A stretch of 64,000 nucleotides of DNA from Bowdeniella nasicola (GTDB taxonomy: Bacteria > Actinomycetota > Actinomycetes > Actinomycetales > Actinomycetaceae), in contig NZ_FNQV01000010.1 of NCBI RefSeq assembly GCF_900107735.1, positions 1 to 64,000 of the forward strand. The letters are read 5' to 3'. The first letter of the stretch is position 1; every line of letters starts with the position of its first letter. Made by a program: the position numbers and the translations under genes. Positions 20,435 to 29,501 of the stretch are shown piece by piece. Below the pieces are notes generated by a model. It was not told where the DNA came from. It did not search any database and saw nothing but the letters and a program-made list of their open reading frames with translations.

Positions 20435-22678
20435 TCAGAACCACTCTTCGAGACGGTCGAGGGCGACCCAGAATCCTTCGCCGTTATTGACGTGCCCCTG
20501 CCAGATTTCCGGAATGAACGGGGCATCGGGAGCCAATCGATCGAGCTGTTCAGCCAGGACGGGCCAATCAACTTCGCCTTCCCCCACCTGGTCGCCTTCA
20601 CCGTCGACCCCGGAGGCATCGACGATGTGAAGGTGATCTGAGTACGGCGCGAGCTTTTCGACCATCTCGGAAAACGGAATCCCCAACCAGTTTGCTGAGA
20701 GCTTCGAGTGTGAAATGTCGAGGCAGAGTCGCACTCCAGAGTCTTCGCAGAAGCGAATCGTGTCGTCAGGATCCATGAAGAGGTTGTGGTACTGCTGGCC
20801 GCCAAGGAGCCACGGATAGGGCGGCAATGTCTGAGCCAGCATCCTGATGCCGTCGGTGTCGAGGTGTCCCACGGCCTCGGTGATGCGGTCGTATTTCCCG
20901 ATCCGTTCACTGGGCGGTATGTGTCCGTCCATCGTGAAGCCACCCATCGTGACCACCATGATGGGACGCTCTTCCTTCGGGAAGTACTTCTTCAGCTCGC
21001 GCGTGACATCGATCGTTCGTTGCACTTCATCTATCGAGCGCCGCCAGTGAGCCTCGTCCCTCGAGGCGAGGTCGACGAGAAAGTCACCGGCGAAGAGGTC
21101 GGGAAGGTGGGTGGTGAATCCGATGTCGAGCGGCTTGTCGAAGACGTCCGCGGGATCGATGTCGAGATCCTTGTAGGAGAAGTGGAACTCCAGGAAGTCT
21201 GGCGAACTGTGCTGCAGGAGCTGCAATGCGTCGTGGTACCGCACGGGCAATCCCCACGGGCGCCGGAAGGTAAAGTCACGCCCGGTCGGCATCGCATCGT
21301 CTAGATCGCCGGCGAAAAAGAAGTCTCCCGCTTGCAGGTCTCGGTGCGCTCGGCGCCCCACGAGGTCGGTGAGGCGGTTGGGCTGGAGGCCGCGACCTGG
21401 GCTCTTGATCGTGACATCCTCGGCAGAGATTCGCTGCCCGGTGGTGATCGGCCGAGCCGCTACGAGCGATTTCGCTAGATTGATGCGGTTGATCTTCTCC
21501 CCATGGGTGACTTCACGGGTGTCGCGTTTGCCGATCGCTTCTTCAACTTCCCGGATCTGTCGAACCATCTGTTCGAATTCTTCGGGCAGGAGGGAGACCT
21601 GGTGGTCATTGCCTTCCATCGTCTTATCGATGGTGAAGTGCTTTTCGATGATCGATGCTCCACGAGCAACCGCGGCGATCGGGACATGGATGCCGCGTTC
21701 ATGGCCGGAATAGCCGACGGGACATTCACCAATCTCGGCCAGCTTGTCCATGTAGGCGAGGTTGACATCCTTGAAGGGCGCTGGGTACATCGACTGGCAG
21801 TGGAGCAGTGCGAAGGGTGTGCCGAGATTCTTGAGAACCTCAATGCTCTCCCGGATCTCGGTTTCGGAACTCATGCCTGTTGACACGATCGTGGGAATCG
21901 AGCGGGAACCTACATCTTTGAGTAGTTCGTGATTCGTTAGGTCAGCGGAGGCAATTTTGAAGGCGGGAACACCGTAGGCCGCTAGATCTTCAACTGATGT
22001 GTGATCCCAAGGCGTGCAGAAGACTTCGATACCCCTATCCCGGCAATGATCGAAGACTGCGAATAGCTCCTCAGCGGGCAGCGAAAACTTTCTTAGCAAG
22101 TCGAGTGTGTATTGAGCCGCTAAGTCTTCGCCCTCGGTGGCACCGCCAGACTGGCGATACAGCGAATCCATATCGCGTAGCTGAAACTTCACGGCGTCGG
22201 CGCCGAGATCGGCGGCCAAGTCAACCAGACGCTTTGCGAGATCAACATCGCCATTGTGGTTATTTCCGATCTCAGCGATGACGTATGCCGGGAAGCCCGG
22301 ACCGATGCGCCGCTCACCAATACGCAGTTCGTCGGAGCGATCGATAGCGATCGCCATGACGTGTCCGCGATCATCCAGCAATGGCAGGTGCATTGCGCCG
22401 TTGGGCAATGCCTCTCGCATCGTTTTCTCGTCCACTCCGATGCGAGACGTGGCAGGGTTCCGGTTCGCGACGTCCAGTACGGGGACATCGAAGTCGATGT
22501 CAGGCGCGTTGATCACCCAGCGCCGGAAGTCGCCGTCGGTGAGGACTCCGAGCAGGACCCCGCTCGCGTCGACGACAAAGACAATGCGCTCTTTGTTTGC
22601 CGTCATTTTGCGCAACGCGACGATGATGGGGTCTTCGGCGAAGACCATGTATGGCGTGAGGTTTCTATCGATGATCAT
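20435..22678 (-). CDS. Four-domain nonulosonate synthase: CBS, NeuB, SAF, xylose-isomerase-like TIM barrel
   Basis: A 747-residue fusion. Residues 1-110 look like a CBS pair (IVFVVDASGVLLGVLTDGDF). Residues 118-365 are a NeuB-type synthase (YVIAEIGNNHNGD, DAVKFQLRD, CTPWD, KIASADLTN, GYSGHERG), which condenses PEP with a hexosamine-derived aldose. Residues 383-450 are the SAF/antifreeze-like domain (RPITTGQRISAEDVTIKSPG). Residues 462-747 resemble a sugar-phosphate isomerase/AP-endonuclease TIM barrel (LGGQQYHNL, CLDISHSK, HIVDASGVDGEG). It starts four bases after the neuA-like stop. The product could be sialic, legionaminic or a related acid. Precursor genes such as neuC or pseB are absent from the window. 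Confidence 0.85.
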   Translation of the reverse strand: MIIDRNLTPYMVFAEDPIIVALRKMTANKERIVFVVDASGVLLGVLTDGDFRRWVINAPDIDFDVPVLDVANRNPATSRIGVDEKTMREALPNGAMHLPLLDDRGHVMAIAIDRSDELRIGERRIGPGFPAYVIAEIGNNHNGDVDLAKRLVDLAADLGADAVKFQLRDMDSLYRQSGGATEGEDLAAQYTLDLLRKFSLPAEELFAVFDHCRDRGIEVFCTPWDHTSVEDLAAYGVPAFKIASADLTNHELLKDVGSRSIPTIVSTGMSSETEIRESIEVLKNLGTPFALLHCQSMYPAPFKDVNLAYMDKLAEIGECPVGYSGHERGIHVPIAAVARGASIIEKHFTIDKTMEGNDHQVSLLPEEFEQMVRQIREVEEAIGKRDTREVTHGEKINRINLAKSLVAARPITTGQRISAEDVTIKSPGRGLQPNRLTDLVGRRAHRDLQAGDFFFAGDLDDAMPTGRDFTFRRPWGLPVRYHDALQLLQHSSPDFLEFHFSYKDLDIDPADVFDKPLDIGFTTHLPDLFAGDFLVDLASRDEAHWRRSIDEVQRTIDVTRELKKYFPKEERPIMVVTMGGFTMDGHIPPSERIGKYDRITEAVGHLDTDGIRMLAQTLPPYPWLLGGQQYHNLFMDPDDTIRFCEDSGVRLCLDISHSKLSANWLGIPFSEMVEKLAPYSDHLHIVDASGVDGEGDQVGEGEVDWPVLAEQLDRLAPDAPFIPEIWQGHVNNGEGFWVALDRLEEWF

Positions 22679-22681
22679 GCG

Positions 22682-23398
22682 CTATGCTCCCCATCCACCG
22701 ATCGATTGTGAATAGTCATCCATTTGCAGTTCGGCCAACCGGAAGTCGATATCGGTATCAATATCGACGCCCTCCAGCTCGCTCAAGACGAACAGCCCGA
22801 TCGTGCCACCTATACGATTGTGGAACCGATCGTAGATCTCCGGCCGCGTAACGTACAGCGAGCCGTTTTCCCGAAATCGCAGGTCAGTTAACGTCATATC
22901 TTGGCGCCGTTTGCGGTGCTCGACATCGTAGTCAGCCGCCGGGGGTGCGCCTTCATCGGGGCCAAACCGCCAGATGAACGGGGCGATCGGAACGACCCCC
23001 ACGAGCGAATCGACGCCCGTGGTTTCGAACTGCTCGATTGCACGATCGATCGTGTCGGGTTGCCGCAGCGGACTCGTTGCTTGCAGGAGCATCACGGCGT
23101 CGTACGTCCGTCCTTCGGCGCGACGGAAGTTCAGCGCATGTTCTACGACCGGTTCGGTGGGGGTCGTATCTTGGGCGAGTTCGAGCGGCCGTAGGAAGGG
23201 TACATTGGCGCCCGCCCGCTCCGCGATCTCGGCTGTTTCTGGTGAATCCGTCGAAACAACGACGTCGATATTGGCCTTCGCCGCCAACGCTTGGCTGATG
23301 GTCCATTCCACGAGGGGGCGGCCGCCGAGGTCCTTGATGTTCTTTCCTGGCACGCCCTTGGATCCGCTTCGGACCGGGATGACACACAACACGTTCAT
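22682..23398 (-). CDS. CMP-nonulosonate cytidylyltransferase (NeuA-like)
   Basis: A 238-residue cytidylyltransferase with the family N-terminus VIPVRSGSKGVPGKNIKDLGG, which binds CTP. DVVVSTDSPETAEIA and MLLQATSPLRQPDTID are the next conserved strands. The C-terminal half (RFRENGSLYVTRPEIYD, then a D-x-D near GVDIDTDIDF) completes the metal site. It would activate the nonulosonic acid made by the adjacent synthase to its CMP form. Its start overlaps the preceding stop as ATGA. Confidence 0.88.
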   Translation of the reverse strand: MNVLCVIPVRSGSKGVPGKNIKDLGGRPLVEWTISQALAAKANIDVVVSTDSPETAEIAERAGANVPFLRPLELAQDTTPTEPVVEHALNFRRAEGRTYDAVMLLQATSPLRQPDTIDRAIEQFETTGVDSLVGVVPIAPFIWRFGPDEGAPPAADYDVEHRKRRQDMTLTDLRFRENGSLYVTRPEIYDRFHNRIGGTIGLFVLSELEGVDIDTDIDFRLAELQMDDYSQSIGGWGA

Positions 23399-24459
23399 GT
23401 CGCTGAGAGATCTCCCTTTGTAATAAGTGAGGCTATCGCCGCTGCTGGTTCTTGGGATGGCAACGGAAACGATGGGGTGGGCTCTCGATCACCATGCGGC
23501 TGCCAGGGAGCCATGCCGTAGCGCTCCCACATCGAGCGTAGCCACCGCGGCGGGTCAGGATGCACCACCCAACTCGGTTTCCCGCTCGCTGCGGCTTCCA
23601 ACACGCCCGTGGAAAACACGGATGCGATGGGACCGCGAGCCTGCGCAAGGGGTCGCCGTTCAAGATCGAACTCGATCCCGTTACGACGCCAGCGTGCGTG
23701 CGTCCGGCGGGACAGCAGATCCATTTCTGATGGGTGGGGTCGATAGTGGGCTCCCGTTGAATGGCAGTACATCGTGGCAGCTTCCGCGAAGTCTGCGCGC
23801 GGGAGCTCCGCTCCATGCAGCTGACCGAGGAATATTCCGGGTCCGTCGAGTGGTGCCGCGCGCTGCTTCGATGCTTCCCAAAGCAGCTGCGAACCCACGG
23901 TTCGCACAGCAATATCGTCACGCCCGGACTTCCAGTAATCACCATCTACTGCAGAGAAGGCAAGTAGGGTTGCGTCGGCGGGTAGCGGCGGAACTTGGGG
24001 TGCCAGGAGACCGTGCTGGACGACGACGAAGGTGATGCCGTGTCGCCGAGATATCTCATAGCCCAGGGCGCCCAGGGGCAGATAATGGCCGACGCCCAGC
24101 ACGTGACGCAGCGACGCCCAGGACGCGGCCCGCAGGTCCTCGGCGGTGATCCTCCTTCGCGAATCGGATCCGAAGGAGCGAGCTGTTCCGGCGGGACCGA
24201 TGATAGCGATGGGGAGCTCATCGTAGAGGAGTTTCGCGGGCGCAAGCAGCGCCGCAGTTTGAGTCGGGCCCAACGAATCAATAGCAACGAGGACCGCGGC
24301 CCGCTCGGGATCTCCGATCAGTTCGAACTGCTCGGGCGATCGGTCACGTCCGCGTCGATCCTTCACCCACCGGACAACACGTCGCAGAGCGGGCCCTTGT
24401 CGCTTCTGCCATCGCTGCCACTGCTCGAGATCCCGAGCAAACCACAATTGGTCATCCAT
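23395..24459 (-). CDS. Protein of unknown family; candidate nonulosonate transferase
   Basis: A 354-residue soluble protein that I cannot place by family. It has alternating Rossmann-like strands (AAVLVAIDSLGPTQTAALL; LPIAIIGPAG) and a conserved-looking central strand (ITFVVVQHGLLAPQVPPL). HYRPHPSEMD and STGVLEAAASGKPSWVVHP follow near the C-terminus. The last two recall the HP and ST motifs of polysialyltransferase-like and glycerophosphotransferase-like GT-B enzymes. It lies directly upstream of and overlaps neuA, where a CMP-sugar-using transferase would be expected. Function is inferred from weak motifs and position only. Confidence 0.5.
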   Translation of the reverse strand: MDDQLWFARDLEQWQRWQKRQGPALRRVVRWVKDRRGRDRSPEQFELIGDPERAAVLVAIDSLGPTQTAALLAPAKLLYDELPIAIIGPAGTARSFGSDSRRRITAEDLRAASWASLRHVLGVGHYLPLGALGYEISRRHGITFVVVQHGLLAPQVPPLPADATLLAFSAVDGDYWKSGRDDIAVRTVGSQLLWEASKQRAAPLDGPGIFLGQLHGAELPRADFAEAATMYCHSTGAHYRPHPSEMDLLSRRTHARWRRNGIEFDLERRPLAQARGPIASVFSTGVLEAAASGKPSWVVHPDPPRWLRSMWERYGMAPWQPHGDREPTPSFPLPSQEPAAAIASLITKGDLSAT

Positions 24460-25468
24460 GGCGCCACATACCTGCGACGAGTTCAGCGCGATGCCGGAAG
24501 GTGTGGTGAGCTAACGACCGCTCTCGCGCACGTTGTCTAATAGAGCGCGTCCAGTCGACGTCGGTAAGCGCTCGCTGCGCCAGTTCCCGGAGCTCGTCGT
24601 AGCTGTCGTAGAAGAGGACCTCGGTACCTGGGTCGTAGAACTCTGCAACGTCTGGGCGGTCAATGAATTGGACGCCTCCCATTCCGGGGATCTCGAATGT
24701 CCGCATCGAAAGTCCCGCCTGCAGCCCATGAATATTGATCGCACCAGCACCTTCACCCTGGATCCGATATGCCTCGGCGAGTGGAATGTCTCGCTCCCCA
24801 GGGATACTAGGCCGCCGGAGCTCCCAGGTTCGCAGCCGGTCATAGGGGTGACGACTCCATTGCCGGCCGTAGGCCCTCACCGGGAACCCGTCCCTGACGA
24901 GCCGTTCCAAGATCTCGGTCCGATTCGGGTACTTAGCCCCGACAAAGACGAGTTCATTACGCCAGCTGGTTGGCAGCTGCGCTAGCGACGGGTCGAACGC
25001 ATTGGGGACGTAGCGAGCATCGATGCCGACTTCCTTCAGGCGTTCCGCCTCACTGCGCGCGTATGTGAGGACGGGCTGCAGGCGTGACAAGGAATCGAAG
25101 GAGTACCGATGACGTTCGAGGTCGTCGTACAACCAGAGGGTCACCGGTACACCCATAGAATCTAGCTCGGACCAGAACTCCTCCCCCAATGAGTCGCCCT
25201 TGATCACCAGAACCCGGCCGGGACGCACTGACCGTAGGGCATCGACCGCGCGCTGCGTGTCCCACCTACTTCGAGCATCGTGGGTGGAGATGCCAACGCG
25301 CTGCGGAAGCTCGAGCATGATCTTGTTTCGCAGCTTGCTCGTGGCAGAGGAGTACAGGTCGTAGCAGTAGGACGTGACGGTGTAATCGAGCTGTCTAAAT
25401 CCATCCGCAATCGACCGGTAATAGCCGTGGAATGCTGGGGTCACCAGGAGAATGTGTTCCGCCGTCAC
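24452..25468 (-). CDS. Glycosyltransferase, CgeB-like
   Basis: A 338-residue GT-B type protein. An N-terminal domain (ILLVTPAFHGYYRSIADGF) is followed by VTLWLYDDLERH, VLTYARSEAERLKEVGI and RYVPNAFDPS. The C-terminal part has LSMRTFEIPGMGGVQFIDRP and PGTEVLFYDSYDELRE, the layout of CgeB/DUF3880-type glycosyltransferases. The GTG start (25468) overlaps the upstream stop by four bases. Donor and acceptor are unknown. Confidence 0.75.
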   Translation of the reverse strand: MTAEHILLVTPAFHGYYRSIADGFRQLDYTVTSYCYDLYSSATSKLRNKIMLELPQRVGISTHDARSRWDTQRAVDALRSVRPGRVLVIKGDSLGEEFWSELDSMGVPVTLWLYDDLERHRYSFDSLSRLQPVLTYARSEAERLKEVGIDARYVPNAFDPSLAQLPTSWRNELVFVGAKYPNRTEILERLVRDGFPVRAYGRQWSRHPYDRLRTWELRRPSIPGERDIPLAEAYRIQGEGAGAINIHGLQAGLSMRTFEIPGMGGVQFIDRPDVAEFYDPGTEVLFYDSYDELRELAQRALTDVDWTRSIRQRARERSLAHHTFRHRAELVAGMWRHG

Positions 25469-26388
25469 GATTTCACCCCGCTGTTTCGAACTAGCCGACG
25501 CTCATAGTTGAACACTGTGGTCGCTGATACATCTCGTCCGAAGGCTTCTCGAACTGCATTCACACCGAAATTCACCGCAGACGCGAGGTAAAGCCCTGCG
25601 CGAAGACGGCGCGGATGCCCCCACTTTTTCGCGTAATGATTGCGTGCTTGGACCAGCCAGGTTCGCCGAAGCTGGGAGTCCGAGGAGCCTCCTCCTTCGT
25701 GCAAGACTTCGACGGTCGGGATCATGAGGGACGGGATTGACGACTCGCGCAGGCGTCGCTGGAGGTCGACTTCTTCTGCGTTCATGAAGTAGCTCTCGTC
25801 GAAGCCCCCGGCACGTCGGACGGCTTCCACGGGCAGAAGCATGACAGCGCCGAAAACCCACTCCGTGGGCGTCGCGACACTCGCACTCTCGGCATCCGTG
25901 TCGTGCCCTACCCACCGGTGAAGCCGCGGCTTATGGCGGAAACGAGCGAGCGGCGTCAGCCACTCGACGACCTGGTGAAAGACGGTCGGAAACAACCGCG
26001 CTGTCCATTGAGGTTCGCCATCGAATCCCACGACCTTAGGTGACACCACCGCGGGGGCCCAGGAGTTCGCCGAATCCACGAGGGCCTCGATTTGGTTTGA
26101 TGACATCTGCGCGTCGGAATTCAGGATCAGCGCCCACGGTGTCTTTACGAATGACAGTCCGTGATTGACGGCGGAGCCAAACCCGCCATTGTGTGCCTTG
26201 CGTGAAACTACGAGGCGAGGATCTGTGAATTCGTCTGCCGGGAACGGGATCGGCGAGTGGTCATCGGCGACGATGATCCGCGCGATCGTGGACGACTCCT
26301 GCGTAATCAACTGCCCAACGAGGGAGAGGGTATCGCTTGGATCTCCATAGTGCGGGATCACAACGCTAACAGCGCGATGCTCGCTCAT
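25465..26388 (-). CDS. Glycosyltransferase family 2, rhamnosyltransferase-like
   Basis: A 307-residue GT-A enzyme. VSVVIPHYGDPSDTL opens it, and a HNGGFGSAVNHGL segment is typical of rhamnosyltransferase-like GT2 proteins. ALILNSDAQMS is the DxD position, and GGFDESYFMNAEEVDLQRRL is the acceptor ED motif. It starts 48 bases after the stop of the VanZ-like gene, the only sizeable gap within the glycan run, so a secondary promoter could lie there. The rhamnose assignment is inferred. Confidence 0.82.
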   Translation of the reverse strand: MSEHRAVSVVIPHYGDPSDTLSLVGQLITQESSTIARIIVADDHSPIPFPADEFTDPRLVVSRKAHNGGFGSAVNHGLSFVKTPWALILNSDAQMSSNQIEALVDSANSWAPAVVSPKVVGFDGEPQWTARLFPTVFHQVVEWLTPLARFRHKPRLHRWVGHDTDAESASVATPTEWVFGAVMLLPVEAVRRAGGFDESYFMNAEEVDLQRRLRESSIPSLMIPTVEVLHEGGGSSDSQLRRTWLVQARNHYAKKWGHPRRLRAGLYLASAVNFGVNAVREAFGRDVSATTVFNYERRLVRNSGVKS

Positions 26389-26436
26389 AAACTTCCCACA
26401 TCTCGGCCGATAAGTGATACATGCAAAGTCTAGCGA

Positions 26437-26895
26437 CTATACTAACTCGTCTTGATCGTGCTCACCTTTCGGCACTCGTTGGCTCGCCTCCGCTCGCCGC
26501 AGGAAAACCGCGGCTGCAGCCCCCGCCACCACTCCGAGCGAGTTCGCGGCGAAATCTAGCCGGTCCATGTTTCTCGCATCGAGCAGATAACCCTGGACGA
26601 GTTCAATGGTCATGCTGGTACCGACTCCTGCCACCACAACGTGCCAGGCACGAAGTTGGGGGAACACCACGAGCGCGATGACCACTGGAATCGCGAAGGC
26701 GAGGAAGTTGAAGATCTGCTCGGTGTGGTCAGGTGTGATACAGCGGGGCAGCCCTACCTTTCTTAGTGCCAGCCATAGATCGAGGTTGAGGCGGTGGATG
26801 ACGCTGCCGTAGGGCCAGAAGAAGATGAAAGTTGCACAAGCGAGGTATGCGGCAAGCAGTCCGCGACCCAATCGACGACGCTGGGTGCCAGTCAC
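26437..26895 (-). CDS. VanZ-like family membrane protein
   Basis: A 152-residue protein with about four membrane helices. DHTEQIFNFLAFAIPVVI and SMTIELVQGYLLDARNMDRLDFAANSLG match the VanZ-like pattern, whose conserved polar residues lie in the membrane. I chose GTG 26895, which overlaps the stop of the ligase gene by four bases; the longer open frame upstream is not real. VanZ-like proteins are common in cell-wall and glycan loci but their biochemical role is unsettled. Confidence 0.82.
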   Translation of the reverse strand: MTGTQRRRLGRGLLAAYLACATFIFFWPYGSVIHRLNLDLWLALRKVGLPRCITPDHTEQIFNFLAFAIPVVIALVVFPQLRAWHVVVAGVGTSMTIELVQGYLLDARNMDRLDFAANSLGVVAGAAAAVFLRRAEASQRVPKGEHDQDELV

Positions 26896-28112
26896 AACCG
26901 CATTCCCGGGTTGAGCTCTTGTACTCGTTCGACTTTGAGTTGGTAGGCACGTTGGTCTCGGAGCCTCATTTCTTCTGCGGTGAGCATCAGCCCGCAGGCC
27001 AAGAGAAGCGCTCCTGGCACGGTAATGAAGGTCTCTCCCAAGCGGGAAGCACACACCAGCAAGACAATTGCAGCGCCTTCGACTGCAATGCGAGAACGTG
27101 ACCGAAAAACCGCGCTAAACGGCCGCAATCCCAAGATGATGTATGCCAGGACGACAACCACACAGAAAATTGCGCCACCTTCAACCCATAACCCCCAATA
27201 GGAGTTATGGAACCACCACTGGCGGTCCTCAATGATGACAAAGGCCTGATTGAGTCCACTGCCGTACCACGGGGTATCGCCGACCTTTTCCCATGATTGC
27301 CGATCGATCTGTGCACGGAGCCGGTCCGATCCAACGCGCTCGGCGTACACCAAGGCGCGGGCGAAGTTCTCTTCGATGTACTGGATAGCGACGACGAAGC
27401 CGCCGAAAAGAACCATTCGAAAGAACATGCCTAGTTTCGGCGAGGCCACGACCCAGATAATCGCGCACGCGAGGGCTGCCATGCTCGTGCGGGAATCAGT
27501 CAGGACCGTTCCCGTGGCACCGAAGATCAGGAGGGCTACCTTATACCTGTTGTTCGAGCTCGTCGCCGCGAGTAACAACGGCACAACGGCGTAGTACAAC
27601 CCGGCAACATTCTTGTCACCGATAAACCCGGTTAAGACGCCACCATAGGTGTCCGGCACCAGCCCCAGATAGAACAGCGGGATATTGATCGCGAGCGCAG
27701 TGACGGCCCCTCGCAGTGCTGCCCTCATATCGACGCGCCCACTAGCGAACACCCCAATGAGTCCCATGAGCATGGCGATGCGGAAAGCCCGCCGTAGCCA
27801 ATCACCGTCATTGATGATCGTTACGCCGATGAGGTAGAGGATGAGTGCCACCGCGAGTACGCCTACAACGCCGAATCTCGAGAGCTGACGTTCGGGGCGC
27901 CGGAACAATGCAAGGGTGAGGAATGCGAGTGCCGCCAGTTCAGACAGCGGGACACTTCCGCCGCCCGCCGGGATCGGCACTCCTTGCATGACAAGCAGGA
28001 AGCCCAAGCAGACCTGAAGCAGTGAGGGTGATCGATTTGATAGGAGCGGGTTCTCTCGCTCGTCTGTGGGCGGTAGCGCAGCGCGGAAACGGCCTTTGCC
28101 TTGGCTGTCCAT
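26892..28112 (-). CDS. O-antigen ligase/polymerase-like membrane protein (copy 1)
   Basis: A 406-residue protein with roughly ten or more membrane helices and a large loop late in the sequence (residues about 275-320, with HNSYWGLWVEGG), as in Wzy polymerases and WaaL ligases. The segment YGGVLTGFIGDKNVAGLYY is nearly identical in the next gene upstream. ATG 28112 has a strong GAGAGGGGG site six bases before it; a start at 28151 is possible. It probably polymerises or attaches the exported glycan. Confidence 0.83.
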   Translation of the reverse strand: MDSQGKGRFRAALPPTDERENPLLSNRSPSLLQVCLGFLLVMQGVPIPAGGGSVPLSELAALAFLTLALFRRPERQLSRFGVVGVLAVALILYLIGVTIINDGDWLRRAFRIAMLMGLIGVFASGRVDMRAALRGAVTALAINIPLFYLGLVPDTYGGVLTGFIGDKNVAGLYYAVVPLLLAATSSNNRYKVALLIFGATGTVLTDSRTSMAALACAIIWVVASPKLGMFFRMVLFGGFVVAIQYIEENFARALVYAERVGSDRLRAQIDRQSWEKVGDTPWYGSGLNQAFVIIEDRQWWFHNSYWGLWVEGGAIFCVVVVLAYIILGLRPFSAVFRSRSRIAVEGAAIVLLVCASRLGETFITVPGALLLACGLMLTAEEMRLRDQRAYQLKVERVQELNPGMRL

Positions 28113-28181
28113 AAGCGTCCCCCTCTCGCTACGTTCGTCGTGTCTGCTCATTCGTCATGAGGATAGTGCATGCGTGCGGCC

Positions 28182-29420
28182 TCAGAGACTGATCTCTGAG
28201 CGTGGACGGCGGCCACTCAGCTCTTCCAACCGAGCGACGCGCGCTTCGTATTTCAGTTGCCGATGCCGCTCTAACTCCTCTGCCGTGAGTATGAATCCCG
28301 CAGACAGCAACAGCATCGATGGGATGGAGATGAAAACCTCGCCGAGTTTCGAGGCGCAAACCAGCAAGACGATAGTGCTCGCCTCCACAGCAATACGCGA
28401 CGGGGTCCGCTCCAAATTACTGAATGGCCTCAATCCCAACAGCACGACCGCCGCGACGACGACTCCCGCGAAGATCCAGCCACCTTCGGTCCACGCCGCA
28501 AAGTAGGAATTGTGGTACCACCACCGGTTCGTATCCACGAACACGTAAGCCTCGTTCAGACCCTTGCCGTACCAGGGAGTCTGCGTCACCTTGACCCAAG
28601 AAGCGACGTCAATCTGGCTCCGCAAATGGTCCGATCCGAGCCGATCTTCAAAGAAGATAGCGCGCGGAAAGTTTGTTTCCAGATAGTGAACGCCATAGAT
28701 CATGGCCCCGAGCAGCGCGACTCGAAAGGCGATCCCACGCTTACTGGTGATAAGCAACCAAATGATGGCGCAACCGAGCGCCGCCATAGTGGCGCGAGAT
28801 CCCGTGAGGACTGTGCCAAGCAGAGCGAAGGCGATCAGAAGCGTCTTGATGTCCCGGCGTTTGATGGTGGCACTCAGCAACAGCGGCACGACGGCGTAGT
28901 AGAGTCCGGCGACGTTCTTATCCCCGAGAAAGCCCGTGAGCACACCACCGTAGGTGTCCGGCAGCAATCCGAGGTAGAACAACGCAATATTCAACCCGAG
29001 CGCTACGGTCACTCCCTGCAGTACGGCTTTGAGCTGCAATCGACCGCTGCCAAAGGACCCAACAAGGGTCATGAGGATCGCGATCCTGCCAGCGCGTCGC
29101 ATCCAATCCACGTCGTTGATGAGGCTGACGCCAATGAGGAAGGCAATGAGCGCTACAGCAAGGATCCCCAAGACACCAAATCGCGAAAGCTGGCGCTGCG
29201 GGCGTTGGGTGATCGCAAGAATACACAGTGCGACGGCGGCTGCCTCAGATAGCGGAAAGATCTGTCCGCCGACCTTAGCAATGACTCCCTGCATCACGAG
29301 GATGAATCCCAACACGGCTTGCAACAGGAGCGTCGGGTTACCCCGCATGAGCGGATTGTCGTGGTCGACAACCTCGGCGTTGACCGTGCGCGACATGGCT
29401 GTATCGGATCCAGTTATCAT
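28182..29420 (-). CDS. O-antigen ligase/polymerase-like membrane protein (copy 2)
   Basis: A 412-residue multi-helix membrane protein, clearly paralogous to the next gene on the strand along its whole length (shared segments LLQ..LGF.LVMQGV, RQLSRFGV.G.LAVALI and YGGVLTGFLGDKNVAGLYY). The late loop has HNSYFAAWTEGG. It is the first gene of the minus-strand glycan run. GGAGGAGG lies upstream, though rather far (about 14 bases) from ATG 29420. One copy may be the polymerase and the other the wall-attaching ligase. Confidence 0.83.
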   Translation of the reverse strand: MITGSDTAMSRTVNAEVVDHDNPLMRGNPTLLLQAVLGFILVMQGVIAKVGGQIFPLSEAAAVALCILAITQRPQRQLSRFGVLGILAVALIAFLIGVSLINDVDWMRRAGRIAILMTLVGSFGSGRLQLKAVLQGVTVALGLNIALFYLGLLPDTYGGVLTGFLGDKNVAGLYYAVVPLLLSATIKRRDIKTLLIAFALLGTVLTGSRATMAALGCAIIWLLITSKRGIAFRVALLGAMIYGVHYLETNFPRAIFFEDRLGSDHLRSQIDVASWVKVTQTPWYGKGLNEAYVFVDTNRWWYHNSYFAAWTEGGWIFAGVVVAAVVLLGLRPFSNLERTPSRIAVEASTIVLLVCASKLGEVFISIPSMLLLSAGFILTAEELERHRQLKYEARVARLEELSGRRPRSEISL

Positions 29421-29466
29421 GGTGACCGCTCACACCTCCTCCCGCCGGAATCACAAGCGGTTCGGC

Positions 29467-29472
29467 TATACT
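29467..29472 (+). promoter_or_regulatory. Possible -10 box between divergent glycan genes
   Basis: TATACT lies in the 81-base gap between the divergent starts of the ligase copy 2 gene and the HprK/PqqD-like gene. No good -35 box is seen at the right distance. It is offered as the most likely promoter core for the plus-strand genes. Confidence 0.3.
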
Positions 29473-29501
29473 GATCGTAGCTCAGCACGCGCCCATTCCA
29501 C

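Noticed and set aside
19375-20943. Longer 522-codon version of the GT4 gene
   Set aside because: The extra N-terminal 171 codons lie over the nonulosonate synthase in another frame and look random; the real start is ATG 20430.
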